Below are positions 55,131 through 63,742 of a stretch of 64,000 nt of DNA, piece by piece (the stretch's first letter is position 1; each line of letters opens with the position of its first letter). The position numbers and the translations under genes were made by a program. The DNA is from FEN-1139 sp038207155 (GTDB lineage: Bacteria; Myxococcota_A; Polyangia; Polyangiales; Polyangiaceae): positions 1-64,000 of the forward strand of contig JBBRAB010000026.1 of assembly GCA_038207155.1 (NCBI GenBank), read 5' to 3'. The notes beneath the pieces were generated by a model. It worked only from the letters and a program-made list of their open reading frames with translations, did not search any database and was not told the origin of the DNA.

Positions 55131-55351
55131 GGGACGAGTTGCTCGCCCGTTTCTTCATCAACCACGATGATCGCGTCGGTTGGACAACCGCGCGCAGCCT
55201 TAAGCACGGTCTCGACGTCGTCGGTTACTGGGCATTTGGCGCAGGCAATGCCTTCGCCGTCGAGCTCGAAGGTGCCGGGCGCTTCATCCACGCAGGCTCC
55301 GTCACCGATGCAGTCTTCGCGCACGACCCTGATCTTGAGCTTCTGTTCCAT
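55127..55351 (-). CDS. Small ferredoxin
   Basis: A 74-residue ferredoxin starting at the ATG at 55351 with GAGGGA upstream; a longer frame to 55375 is open but unlikely. Cys residues in DCIGDGACVDEAP, CAKCP and RGCPTDAI give one cluster, 3Fe-4S or 4Fe-4S, with the CxxxxxC spacing of the short monocluster type. Asp/Glu content is high, as in electron-transfer ferredoxins. It overlaps deoC by four bases (ATGA); I know of no biochemical reason for that pairing. The partner enzyme is not clear. Confidence 0.85.
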   Translation of the reverse strand: MEQKLKIRVVREDCIGDGACVDEAPGTFELDGEGIACAKCPVTDDVETVLKAARGCPTDAIIVVDEETGEQLVP

Positions 55352-55473
55352 AGAGATCCCTCGAACCGGCAGCATAGGGAGAAAATCGACAAGTGGCAGT
55401 GGCGTCCAGCGGCTTGCGCGGAATGCTGGAGGATTTGGGGGGACAAGACCGAGCGCCCCGCCCCCCGAGCGAC

Positions 55474-56739
55474 TCAGCGCTCAGCCACCAGCACGATTGC
55501 CTCACCGGGGCGCAGCTCGTACTGAAACGGCTCGGACACGTGCTCCAGCGGGTTCTCCGGCGAAACGCAGCGCAGGGCCGCGCCCGACTGCACGAAGCGC
55601 CGCAGCGACTCGCAGTACACATTCTGGCGCTCGTGGACGTTGGTGTTCAGGAGGATCAGGGCCTCCTGGCGAGAGCGCACCGAGCCCTTCCACATGACGA
55701 GCACCTGGCGATTGTCGAGCTCGATCAGGTGCGTTGGACACTCTTCACGCAACACTTGGTGCTGAGCCTTGAGCTCATTGAGGCGTCGGATGAACTCCGT
55801 CAGATCGATGTGCGGGACTTCCCAATCCGTGGGACGCGAGTTCACGACGTGGAGGCGCTTCTCAAAACCGTACTCGAAGCCCATCGGGATCATCCCGCCA
55901 GCCCCGAATAGGAAAGTGAAGAGCAGCGCCTGCTTCATGGCGCCTTCGTTGCCCCAACTGTCCGCCCACAGACGCGGCGTGTCGTGGCTCTCTGGGAAAC
56001 CAATCGAGGGCACGATGTCGCGCGTCAGGTTGTACTGCTCGAACAGCCACGAATCGCGAAAATTCCACCACTTGCTGCTGTTAAAGACATAGTCGAAACC
56101 GGCTTGGGCGGTCTCGCGCGTCTCGTCGGCGGTGCAGCCCAGCGTCTCGGCGATGAACTGAATTGACGGGTGCCGCCGATGAACCTCGGCAATGAGTCGC
56201 ATCCAGAGCTTGCGCGGGAGCTGATACGCGGCGTCACAACGAAAGCCATCACACCCGAGATCGATCATGTACTCCATGATCGACACGAGGTACTTGTACA
56301 GCCCCTCGGCGTCACGCGAGTGCTCGTGATCGAACTTGACAAGATCGTACCAGACGTTCTTCTCCCCGTTCTCGATGCAGAACGGGTGCTTGAGCTGCCC
56401 ATTTTCGCGTTCAAACCAGTCCGGGTGGCTCGCCACGATGGGGTTATCGACAGCGCAGTGGTTGATGACGAGATCGAGCATTACCTTGAGCCCAAGCTCG
56501 TGCGCGTACTGAATCGCGCGACGTGCCTGTTCAGCTGCTGGGATCGATAGGCTCGCGTCGGTGAAGAGCGGATTGAGCTCGAAGTAGTCTGCAATCGAAT
56601 ACAGACTCCCCGAGGCGCCGGGCTTCTGAATCGGGTTGATGAAGACCCAGTTGAACCCCATCGAACGAGCACGCTCAAGGTGCGGTTTCCATTCGGCGTA
56701 ACGACCAGCCAGCAGGGGAAACAAATTGTAGATCAGCAT
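55474..56739 (-). CDS. GH13 alpha-amylase-family glycoside hydrolase
   Basis: A 421-residue cytoplasmic enzyme with the GH13 catalytic triad: nucleophile Asp in DGFRCDAAYQLP, acid/base Glu in FIAETLGC, and stabilising Asp in ESHDTPRLW; LDLVINHCAVDNP is conserved region I. The ATG at 56739 gives MLIYNLFPLLAG, the usual start in this group; earlier ATGs at 56757 and 56769 lack ribosome sites. There is no signal peptide. The specificity is unclear; a role in trehalose, maltose or glycogen turnover is possible given glgX at 40 kb. Confidence 0.85.
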   Translation of the reverse strand: MLIYNLFPLLAGRYAEWKPHLERARSMGFNWVFINPIQKPGASGSLYSIADYFELNPLFTDASLSIPAAEQARRAIQYAHELGLKVMLDLVINHCAVDNPIVASHPDWFERENGQLKHPFCIENGEKNVWYDLVKFDHEHSRDAEGLYKYLVSIMEYMIDLGCDGFRCDAAYQLPRKLWMRLIAEVHRRHPSIQFIAETLGCTADETRETAQAGFDYVFNSSKWWNFRDSWLFEQYNLTRDIVPSIGFPESHDTPRLWADSWGNEGAMKQALLFTFLFGAGGMIPMGFEYGFEKRLHVVNSRPTDWEVPHIDLTEFIRRLNELKAQHQVLREECPTHLIELDNRQVLVMWKGSVRSRQEALILLNTNVHERQNVYCESLRRFVQSGAALRCVSPENPLEHVSEPFQYELRPGEAIVLVAER

Positions 56740-56918
56740 CGCGCAGCAGCTCTCCATCGGGGGGGACATGCCAAGACAAGGCCGCGAGGCCGCCAGGCGA
56801 AGGCAAGCATGCCACAGTCGCCGCACTGGTGGAACCGCGACTCCGTGACAACTGAACCCCTGGGCGGCCGGACTGCGGACCCTCGCCACCAAACCGTTGC
56901 GGGACTATGCCTACATTG

Positions 56919-57415
56919 ATGACTGCGGAACCGCCGTTCGCCTTGGCTCTCACCTTCCTGCCATTTCGCTGTTTTCAGGCGGCATGAGCGTTGTCGGTGA
57001 GCTCGTTCGAGATGCAGTCGGTGGCAGTCGGATGGCAGCTCTATGCACTCACGGGGCGCCCGCTCGACCTGGGTCTGGTAGGACTTGCGCAGTTTTTCCG
57101 AGTTTGCTGCACGGCAATGCTCGTCGCACTCACGCTGCATAGAAGTCACCGGGTTGGACCACTTATGCCGTGTTGGTTTTGGGCGGCGTGGTGACGGCCT
57201 TTAGCGGTCCGGTCAGCGCGGGCAACCTGGTCTCCATCGGTGCGTCCAACAAGGTGGGGCAGTTTGAGTCGGGCGTGCCCGCCCAACCAGCGCCGGTCGC
57301 GAGGCCCGAGGGGCGACGGTTCGCGGCGGACAGGCACCACTGGCTGCGACATAGCGAGCCTCGCACACGCGCCGTGTACAAGCCGCTGGCAGATGCCGGT
57401 CCGCTGGGTAAAGCT
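56919..57415 (+). pseudogene. Decayed MFS transporter (MFS_3/EntS-like)
   Basis: The N-terminal part starts MTAEPPFALALTFLPFR and is interrupted by an in-frame TGA at 56985-56987. It continues in the same frame as FEMQSVAVGWQLYALTGRPL and DLGLVGLAQFF, classic for MFS_3 exporters, and ends at 57192. A C-terminal piece in another frame (from about 57180) has GPVSAGNLVSIGASNKVGQFE, matching the helix-10 region of the same family. The middle of about 250 residues is missing. This is a deletion remnant with at least one nonsense codon, directly before the glycosyltransferase gene. Confidence 0.65.
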
Positions 57416-57424
57416 CCGCAAACG

Positions 57425-58360
57425 ATGCTTTTCTCCGTAGTCGTCGTCAATTGGAACTCGCTTGAGGACCTACGTAGTTGTCTCTCGTCACTTCGCGTTC
57501 AGACCCATCAGGAGCTGGAGGTCATCGTGGTGGACAACGGCTCCGCCGACGGCTCAGCAGACATGGTCGCGCGTGAATTTGCTGATTTCCGACTTCTGCG
57601 CGAGACGGAGAATCTCGGATTTGCTGAAGCGTGCAATCGCGGGATTCTCGCAAGCAATGGCGAGTGGGTGGCGATGCTCAACAACGACGCCGTCGCCGAA
57701 CCTGACTGGGCCGAGGCTCTGGTGCGGGCAGCAACAGACGTGCCGCGGGATTGCGGAATGCTGCAGTCCCTGCTGCTCTATCAGTCCAAGCCCGACATCA
57801 TCAACTCCACCGGTATTGAGCTCCACGCCTCGGGTGGCGGGGGGGATCGCTCGGAGGGCCTGCCGCGAGCCGAGGGGCCATCGCCCGGGGAGCTCTTCTG
57901 CCCAACGGCGGGAGCGGCGGCCTATCGCCGTTCTATGTTGGAGGCGATTCGTCTGCCTGGTGGGTACTTCGACGCCGTCCACTTCATGTACTTCGAGGAC
58001 ATGGATCTCGGCTGGCGTGCGCGCCTTGCCGGATACTCGGCGCACTACGTCCCGAGCTCGGTCGTCTACCATCGCTGGCATGGCAGCACCGTACGCCGGG
58101 GACGCTCCTGGCTGACCACCATCACCAACACCAACCAGATCCGGACTTTGCTCAAGAATGCCTCGGCTGGGCTCATCCTGCGCAGCATGCCATCCACCCT
58201 GAAGGGGGTTCGTGCCGTGGCACGCCATGGCGGTCTGAAGGGCATCGTCACGTTGACCCGGGCGCTCGGCGAGAGCCTCGTAGCGCGTGGGAGCGTCACG
58301 AAGATAGCGACGATCAAACGCCACGATGTCGAAGCGCGCTGGGTCAATAGGTCTCGGTAG
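57425..58360 (+). CDS. Family 2 glycosyltransferase, rhamnosyltransferase-like
   Basis: A 311-residue GT-A fold enzyme. The start MLFSVVVVNWNS is the typical N-terminal strand; an open frame reaches back to 57170 through pseudogene DNA and is not used. VIVVDNGSADGSADMV is the nucleotide-sugar loop, LLRETENLGFAEACN and VAMLNNDAVAEPDW carry the DxD-like NDD motif, and FDAVHFMYFEDMDLGWRARLAGY fits the acceptor/catalytic region of WbbL-type rhamnosyltransferases. It would act on the cytoplasmic face in surface polysaccharide synthesis. It faces a flippase gene with a 95-base gap. Confidence 0.88.
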   Translation: MLFSVVVVNWNSLEDLRSCLSSLRVQTHQELEVIVVDNGSADGSADMVAREFADFRLLRETENLGFAEACNRGILASNGEWVAMLNNDAVAEPDWAEALVRAATDVPRDCGMLQSLLLYQSKPDIINSTGIELHASGGGGDRSEGLPRAEGPSPGELFCPTAGAAAYRRSMLEAIRLPGGYFDAVHFMYFEDMDLGWRARLAGYSAHYVPSSVVYHRWHGSTVRRGRSWLTTITNTNQIRTLLKNASAGLILRSMPSTLKGVRAVARHGGLKGIVTLTRALGESLVARGSVTKIATIKRHDVEARWVNRSR

Positions 58361-58455
58361 ACCTCGCGGTTCGACGAAGTTTCAGTCCCAACTTCAGGTC
58401 GATTCGATTCAGTTGGAGTGCTCGCTCCACCGCATCCCGTTCGCGTCGGCCCCGG

Positions 58456-59952
58456 CTATCTGGAGGGACTCTTCCGACTCGGCAGGAGCGCTAGCGCGTC
58501 TATCACGGTGGAGCGATCGAGTACCGCCAGGGTGACGAGAAACACGCCAACTTCGGCCAGGATTGCCACGATGAACGGACCTGGTCGCGTGGCCCAAGCG
58601 GCGAGATAGTACCTGCCGACGAGCGCCGTGAGCAGTGCCCCGATCACCGACGCCGGGAGTCGGGAAAAGACGCGTACCTGTGGAAGGCGTCGCTTCAGCA
58701 TGTAGATGGTCGCAAAATTGCCGATGACTACCGGACAACAGTACCCGACGGCAAAGCCCATAGCGCCCCAGCGGGGCGTCGTGAATGGCACGATGAAAAT
58801 CGTTGCCACAGTCCAACCGATGGAAAGCTTGAGTGTGAGCTTCGGCTCTCCCATGGCATCGAACAACGGTGCAATGATTGGTACAAAAAATCCGAATGCG
58901 ATCGCTGTTGCATAGACGTAGAGCAACGGTACCGCGGGCAGCCACTTCGCCGTGTATATGACGGTTGCGATATTGGGACCGAGTCCGAACACCAGACCAA
59001 CGAAAAACAGCGTACCGATTGCGCATTGTTGGACTGAGCGTCCCACCAGGCGCGCCAGCAGTTCCTTGTCGCCCTGGAGCCGACTGTAGAGTGGAAAGCT
59101 GATCCGGGAGATAATTTCCACGAGCTTGAGCGGAAAGTACGCGGTGTCCTGTGCCCAGCCGATCAGCCCGAGCTGAGTCTGCCCAAGAACCCGACCCGCG
59201 TAGACCGGAGTGATGGCACTTGTCCCAAATCCCACGATGTTCTTGAGCTGAAATGCCACCCCGTACCGAATGATCGGGCGCAGTGAATCGCGGTCAATCA
59301 TGAGACTGGGTCGCCAGGGGCGCATCGCGAATGCGCCGATCACGCCAGAAACGCCCTGCGTCAGAATGGCCGCCACCAACGCGTACACGCCCCAGCCCTT
59401 AATCGATAAGTACAGGGCGACGGCGTAATAGGGGAGCACGATCAGCACTTCCAGCACGCTCAGGCGCGTGTACTGGAGCTCGCGCTCCATCAAGACCGTG
59501 GGGACCACCCGCGCGGCGGTCAGTACCAGGTTGAGCGAGAGTGCTCGAAAGAGCCAGACCCCACTAGCGGGAAGGTCGGGCCAAAGGCGAACGAGCCAAG
59601 GCGACATCGCCCAAACGACACCGACAATCAGGAACGCCACAACGAGCTGAAGGCACCAGATGCTCGACAGCTCCTGCTGGGTCGGTCGCTCCCTTTTCTG
59701 AATGAGCGCAGCACCGAATCCGGCATCACCAAAGTAGGAGAAGAACTGGAGCGCCACCTGTGCGATGGCGATCGCGCCAAAGTCTGCCACCGCGAGTCGG
59801 CGGCGCAGAGCGACACCTCCTCCAAGGATCACCAGCTGCACCAACACCGTGCGAACCGCGAGTGCAATGGCCCCGAGGTTTGCCCGGCGTCGGAGCTCGT
59901 GAGCCGTCGGGGTGGGATCCGGGGTCGCGGCGGCGTTGTTTGGCGTGGACAT
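58456..59952 (-). CDS. Polysaccharide (Wzx-like) flippase
   Basis: A 498-residue membrane protein with about 12-14 helices in the MATE/MVF fold typical of O-antigen and exopolysaccharide flippases. LRRRLAVADFGAIAIAQVAL near the start and GWAQDTAYFPLKLVEIISR in the middle are typical of the RfbX/WzxC group, as is FGDAGFGAALIQKRERPTQQEL. The ATG at 59952 is used; a second one at 59976 gives only a few extra residues. It would move lipid-linked sugar units to the periplasm, fitting the neighbouring glycosyltransferase. Confidence 0.88.
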   Translation of the reverse strand: MSTPNNAAATPDPTPTAHELRRRANLGAIALAVRTVLVQLVILGGGVALRRRLAVADFGAIAIAQVALQFFSYFGDAGFGAALIQKRERPTQQELSSIWCLQLVVAFLIVGVVWAMSPWLVRLWPDLPASGVWLFRALSLNLVLTAARVVPTVLMERELQYTRLSVLEVLIVLPYYAVALYLSIKGWGVYALVAAILTQGVSGVIGAFAMRPWRPSLMIDRDSLRPIIRYGVAFQLKNIVGFGTSAITPVYAGRVLGQTQLGLIGWAQDTAYFPLKLVEIISRISFPLYSRLQGDKELLARLVGRSVQQCAIGTLFFVGLVFGLGPNIATVIYTAKWLPAVPLLYVYATAIAFGFFVPIIAPLFDAMGEPKLTLKLSIGWTVATIFIVPFTTPRWGAMGFAVGYCCPVVIGNFATIYMLKRRLPQVRVFSRLPASVIGALLTALVGRYYLAAWATRPGPFIVAILAEVGVFLVTLAVLDRSTVIDALALLPSRKSPSR

Positions 59953-60290
59953 CGGGTTGGGGCGGACTGTCGGCAAGAAGCTGCCGCCGGTTGGGCGCTA
60001 TACGATCATCATCGGCAGCGGCAATTCCGGCCCTCGGACTGCTACCGACGGGCGTCCGAGGCGGCTGGAAACCGCGCAATTGGTCATTGCGTGGAGTTCG
60101 TGACCTTCAGGCGAAGGTCAGCGGTTCGCAGCTGACAACCGGGGAGCCCAGTGCGCTACGACCCGCGATCCCAGCAACGCCAGGTCGCTCGGAGCCGTGC
60201 GGGGGGAAGGACATTGTGCAGAGCATGCCCATCCATGCGGAAGTCCCCGCCGCTGTTGCCAGCGTTGCAGGAAACAACTAGCCTCACACC
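59953..60290. other. Divergent intergenic region with paired hairpins
   Basis: It contains the two hairpins at 60075-60120 and must hold the promoters of the flippase and of the frameshifted membrane-protein gene. No small protein gene with a good start was found. Confidence 0.5.
60075..60120. repeat. Two adjacent perfect hairpins
   Basis: CGCAAT-TGGTC-ATTGCG (60075-60091) is followed by TGACCTTC-AGGC-GAAGGTCA (60101-60120), an 8-bp perfect stem with a 4-base loop. They lie about 125-170 bases upstream of each divergent gene. They could be protein-binding dyads or a structured leader; no T tract follows either. Confidence 0.6.
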
Positions 60291-61126
60291 ATGCGGTACG
60301 GGAATTGTGGAGGTCGTGCGATCAGTCAGGTTAGCTCGGGACTGACGGCATTCGTGATGCTGTGGTCCGGCGGCGCCAGCGCGGCATCGCCGCCAGCAGC
60401 TGGGTCAGCGCCTGCAGCAGCGCCTGCAACAGCGCCTGCGCCTGTAGCTGCGCCTCTGTAGCTGCGTCTGAATCGGCGGCGGTGTCACGGTCTGAGCCGG
60501 AGCGCTTCGTGCCCATACGCGACGACCAGTTGTTCCGGACTCTGAGAGTGGAGCGAGGCCCCAGCCTCACCATGCTAGTCGCCCCCATCCCCGCGGCAAA
60601 TGCTCAATTCGCCGCAGCCGTGAGGGCAGCCAAAACCATCCAGCCTCTGCTCGATTTGGGCACGGCCGTGTACAGCTGCCGCCTGCCCTGCAGCGTCCGC
60701 ATGCCCCAGGGCAGCTACAACCTCGCGGTGTTCGACCAGAATGGCTACGTCCGAAGGACTGACTTCGAACTGCAAGGCACCGTGGTCTTCGAGGCGCTGC
60801 CGCCGAATCCCGAGACGAGTTCCAACGCCCTGGGGTTGGCAATTCTCGGCGGTTCGGCGGGGCTGATTGGAATCGGGATGATGGTTGTCGGCTTAAAGCC
60901 CCACCTGGATGCCGCATTCGGGGGTCGCGGTGACGCTAGCCTGTTTTTGGGAGGCATGGGCCTGACTGCAGGCGGCTCAGTCCTGTTCGGCGTGGAGCTC
61001 TCGCGCCACAATCGCTACCGGCACCATCAACTCCAGCGGCAGGAGGCCCCAAGCGCCCCGACCGACTCAGCACAGGCTCGCTGGGTCGTGTCGCCCGGGT
61101 TCACGGGTCTGGTCGGTTCGTTCTGA
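60291..61126 (+). CDS. Membrane protein with frameshift after the signal peptide
   Basis: An ATG at 60291 opens a frame with a signal-like segment (GLTAFVMLWSGGASA) and a Pro/Ala linker, ending at a TAG (60459-60461) in CCTCTGTAG. The following frame continues with VAASESAAVSRSEPERF and about 220 residues: a beta-rich domain with VYSCRLPCSVRMPQGSYNLAVF, as in PEGA-type domains, then two Gly/Leu membrane helices (LGLAILGGSAGLIGIGMMVV and FLGGMGLTAGGSVLFGVEL) and a His/Gln-rich tail. Dropping the CT at about 60454-60457 joins the halves. It is one gene with a frameshift, or else the 3' frame starts at an alternative codon. Function unknown. Confidence 0.55.
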
Positions 61127-61141
61127 GCGGAGAACACGAAC

Positions 61142-61162
61142 GGCGCGCTGCCCAAGCGCGCC
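61142..61162. terminator. Hairpin between convergent genes
   Basis: GGCGCGCT and AGCGCGCC form a perfect 8-bp stem with a 5-base loop, between the stop of the frameshifted membrane-protein gene and the stop of lysA. It is a likely bidirectional terminator without a T tract. Confidence 0.6.
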
Positions 61163-61169
61163 GCCGGAC

Positions 61170-62483
61170 TTAGAGCCCCAGCTCGTTGGCGACCACCTGC
61201 TCGAGGCATTGGCGCGAACGAATCAGCGTCAGAGTTCCGCCCTCGCTCACGAGCACCTCGGCTGGCGCCAGGTTCGAGTTGTAGTTCGAGAGCGACATGC
61301 TCGCGCAGTAAGCTCCCGCGCCACCGATCACGACGAAATCCCCGATTTCTGGGTCCGCCATCGGACGCGGGACGATGGCGCCGGTCTCGTCGAGTGTCTG
61401 CGAGTCCCCACTCTCACAGCAGCGCCCGCACAGGACGCGACTCTTGAGAGCAGACACGTCCGCGTCAAACTCGCTCGAGAGCAGTTTGCCATCCTGACTG
61501 ACGACGTAAAACGGATGCCGTGAACCGTAGAGCAGCGGACGCGTGTTGGTCTCCATCCCGCCATCGAGCAGCAGGAACTCGAAACCGTCCGGACCAGAGG
61601 ACTTCTTGTCCACGACCGTCGTGAGCAGGTAGCCCGCGTTGGCAACCAGGAAGGTTCCGGGCTCGACGGCCATCTTGAGCTTTCGCCCCGTGCGCGCCGC
61701 AAAATCCTCAAAGCGCCCTTTGGCATACGCGCCGAGAGCCAGCACGTCGGCAGGCGTCTCGTCGGGCATGCGCGCCTCCTTGAAGCCGCCGCCGAGGTTC
61801 ACCGTGTCCGCGTCGGGGAAGTACTGCTCGGTGATCTCAAGGATGCGAACGATGTTCTCCTGCCAAGCAGCCGGATCCCCACCCGACCCGATGTGAACGT
61901 GCACTTGGCGGAGCTTAACGCCGCGCGCAGCAGCCAGCTTTACGGCAGCCGGAAGCTGGTCCATGTGAACGCCAAAACTCGAGTATTTATCGCCCGTATT
62001 GCGCGTAACGCTCTCGCCAGAGCCCTTGCCGGGATTGACCCTCAAGGAGAGCCCGCGGCCGCCGCGTGTTGCGACCTCGAGGATGAGCTCAAGCTGCAAC
62101 AGGGAACAGGCGTTGTAGAGCAGTCCCTGGTCCATCAAGGCCTCGAGCTCTGCGCGCTCTGCGCCGACCGGGACTTCCTGCGTCGTCAGGGTGATCCTGG
62201 CAGCGTCAATGCCAGCCAACCGAGCGCGACGCACCTCGTTGAGGGAGGAGGCATCGATTCCGAAACCGGTCGAGGCAATGGTCTGGAGCAGCGCGCGACT
62301 GCTGTTGGCCTTCATCGCATAGCTGGCGTGGAGCCCGTAGGCGTTGGGCATCCCCAGCACCTGCTTGCAACGCTTGACGACAAAATCCGCGTCGTACAGG
62401 TACAGAGGGGTTGCGTATTCGTTCGCCGCCCGAGCAATTAGCCCGGGCGTCAGGGTTCCGACCAATCCGCTATTCATGACCAT
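61170..62483 (-). CDS. lysA: Diaminopimelate decarboxylase
   Basis: A 437-residue PLP enzyme (fold III) making L-lysine from meso-diaminopimelate. The Schiff-base Lys is in ASYAMKANSS, the His stacking on PLP in VHVHIGSGGDP, the Gly-rich phosphate loop in NLGGGFKEA, and the second-subunit catalytic Cys in CGRCCESGD. EPGTFLVANAGYLL and GAGAYCASMSLSNYNS complete the site. It is the last gene of dapF-dapL-lysA, 27 bases after dapL. Confidence 0.93.
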   Translation of the reverse strand: MVMNSGLVGTLTPGLIARAANEYATPLYLYDADFVVKRCKQVLGMPNAYGLHASYAMKANSSRALLQTIASTGFGIDASSLNEVRRARLAGIDAARITLTTQEVPVGAERAELEALMDQGLLYNACSLLQLELILEVATRGGRGLSLRVNPGKGSGESVTRNTGDKYSSFGVHMDQLPAAVKLAAARGVKLRQVHVHIGSGGDPAAWQENIVRILEITEQYFPDADTVNLGGGFKEARMPDETPADVLALGAYAKGRFEDFAARTGRKLKMAVEPGTFLVANAGYLLTTVVDKKSSGPDGFEFLLLDGGMETNTRPLLYGSRHPFYVVSQDGKLLSSEFDADVSALKSRVLCGRCCESGDSQTLDETGAIVPRPMADPEIGDFVVIGGAGAYCASMSLSNYNSNLAPAEVLVSEGGTLTLIRSRQCLEQVVANELGL

Positions 62484-62510
62484 GCCTTAGTGAAAACAGC
62501 CCTTGATAAC

Positions 62511-63740
62511 CTAGAGAACCAGACGCTGGCGAATCGCGGTGACTGCGCGCTCGATATCCTCGCGATGTCCGAAAGCGCTCAGGCGGAAGTAGCCTTCGCC
62601 GCTTGGACCAAAGCCCGCACCGGGGGTCCCAACGACGTGGCACTCGCTCAGGAGCTTGTCGAAGAAATCCCAGCTTTTCATGCCGTTTGGTGTCTTCATC
62701 CAGACGTAGGGGCCGTTGTCGCCACCATAGGCAACCAGGCCCAGCTCGGTCAGGGTCCGTCGGACCAGCTGAGCGTTGTGCATGTAGTAGTCCACGACCC
62801 GCTGACACTCGGCGTAACCGGCCTCGGACAGCGCCGCGACGGCTCCCGCCTGCACCACATTCGAAGCGCCGTTGAAGAAAGTGTTCTGCCGTCGGCGCCA
62901 GAGCTGGTTGACACGACCAGCGTCGTCACCTTCCACCCTGAGCGAGGTTGGCACGATGGCCCAGCCCAAACGGACTCCCGTGAACCCGGCGCCCTTGGAA
63001 AGGCTGTAGAGCTCGATCGCACATTCCTTGGCCCCCTCGATCTCATAGATGGACCGGGGCAGCTCAGGCGAGCGAATGAAGTCGGCATAGGCAGCGTCGT
63101 AAATGATGACGGCGCGGTTGGCCTGAGCGTAGCGGACGAATCCCTCAAGCTGCTCGCGAGTCGCCACGGCGCCGGTTGGGTTGTTCGGGCTGCACAGGTA
63201 GAGCAGATCGACCTTGCCCGACGGAAGCGCTGGAAAAAACCCGTTGCTCTCGTCGCAGGGCATGTAAACCAGGCGACTGTACTGACCGAGCGCGGACTCA
63301 AACGTGCCCGCACGTCCGGCAATGACGTTGGTGTCCACGTAGACCGGGTAGGCCGGATCCTGAACGGCCACCACGGCGTCAGCAGCAAATATAGACTGGA
63401 TATTCCCTGAGTCAGGCTTGGCGCCATCACTCACGAAGATCTCGTCGAGACCCAGCTCGACTCCGCGGCGCGCGTAGTGCTTGGCAATGGCAGTCCGCAG
63501 CTCATTCGTACCCTCGGACTCTCCGTAGCCACTGTAGCTCTCGCGCTTGGCAAGACGCTCGACGCCCTGTCGCAGCCCATCGATGACGAGCGGCGTGAGC
63601 GGCTCAGTGGTGTCGCCGATGCCCAGCCGCAGCAGCTCAACGCCGGGATTGGCAGCAACGAAGGCTCTAGCGCGCCGCGCGATCTCCGGAAAAAGGTAGC
63701 CCGCCGCGAGCAGCTCGTAGTTTGCGTTGATCTTAGCCAT
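62511..63740 (-). CDS. dapL: LL-diaminopimelate aminotransferase
   Basis: A 409-residue PLP enzyme that converts tetrahydrodipicolinate straight to LL-diaminopimelate, bypassing the succinyl or acetyl branch. Hallmarks: LRLGIGDTTEPLTP, YSGYGESEGTNELR, FVSDGAKPDSGNIQ, YLCSPNNPTGAVA, YDAAYADFI and the PLP-Lys in YSLSKGAGFTGVRLGW. The ATG at 63740 has GAGGAG six bases upstream. It follows dapF by 2 bases. It belongs to the DapL pathway also found in plants, Chlamydia and some bacteria. Confidence 0.94.
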   Translation of the reverse strand: MAKINANYELLAAGYLFPEIARRARAFVAANPGVELLRLGIGDTTEPLTPLVIDGLRQGVERLAKRESYSGYGESEGTNELRTAIAKHYARRGVELGLDEIFVSDGAKPDSGNIQSIFAADAVVAVQDPAYPVYVDTNVIAGRAGTFESALGQYSRLVYMPCDESNGFFPALPSGKVDLLYLCSPNNPTGAVATREQLEGFVRYAQANRAVIIYDAAYADFIRSPELPRSIYEIEGAKECAIELYSLSKGAGFTGVRLGWAIVPTSLRVEGDDAGRVNQLWRRRQNTFFNGASNVVQAGAVAALSEAGYAECQRVVDYYMHNAQLVRRTLTELGLVAYGGDNGPYVWMKTPNGMKSWDFFDKLLSECHVVGTPGAGFGPSGEGYFRLSAFGHREDIERAVTAIRQRLVL

Positions 63741-63742
63741 CT

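Noticed and set aside
57170..57424. Extended N terminus for the glycosyltransferase
   Set aside because: The extension translates the decayed MFS gene; the GT-A fold starts at the ATG at 57425.
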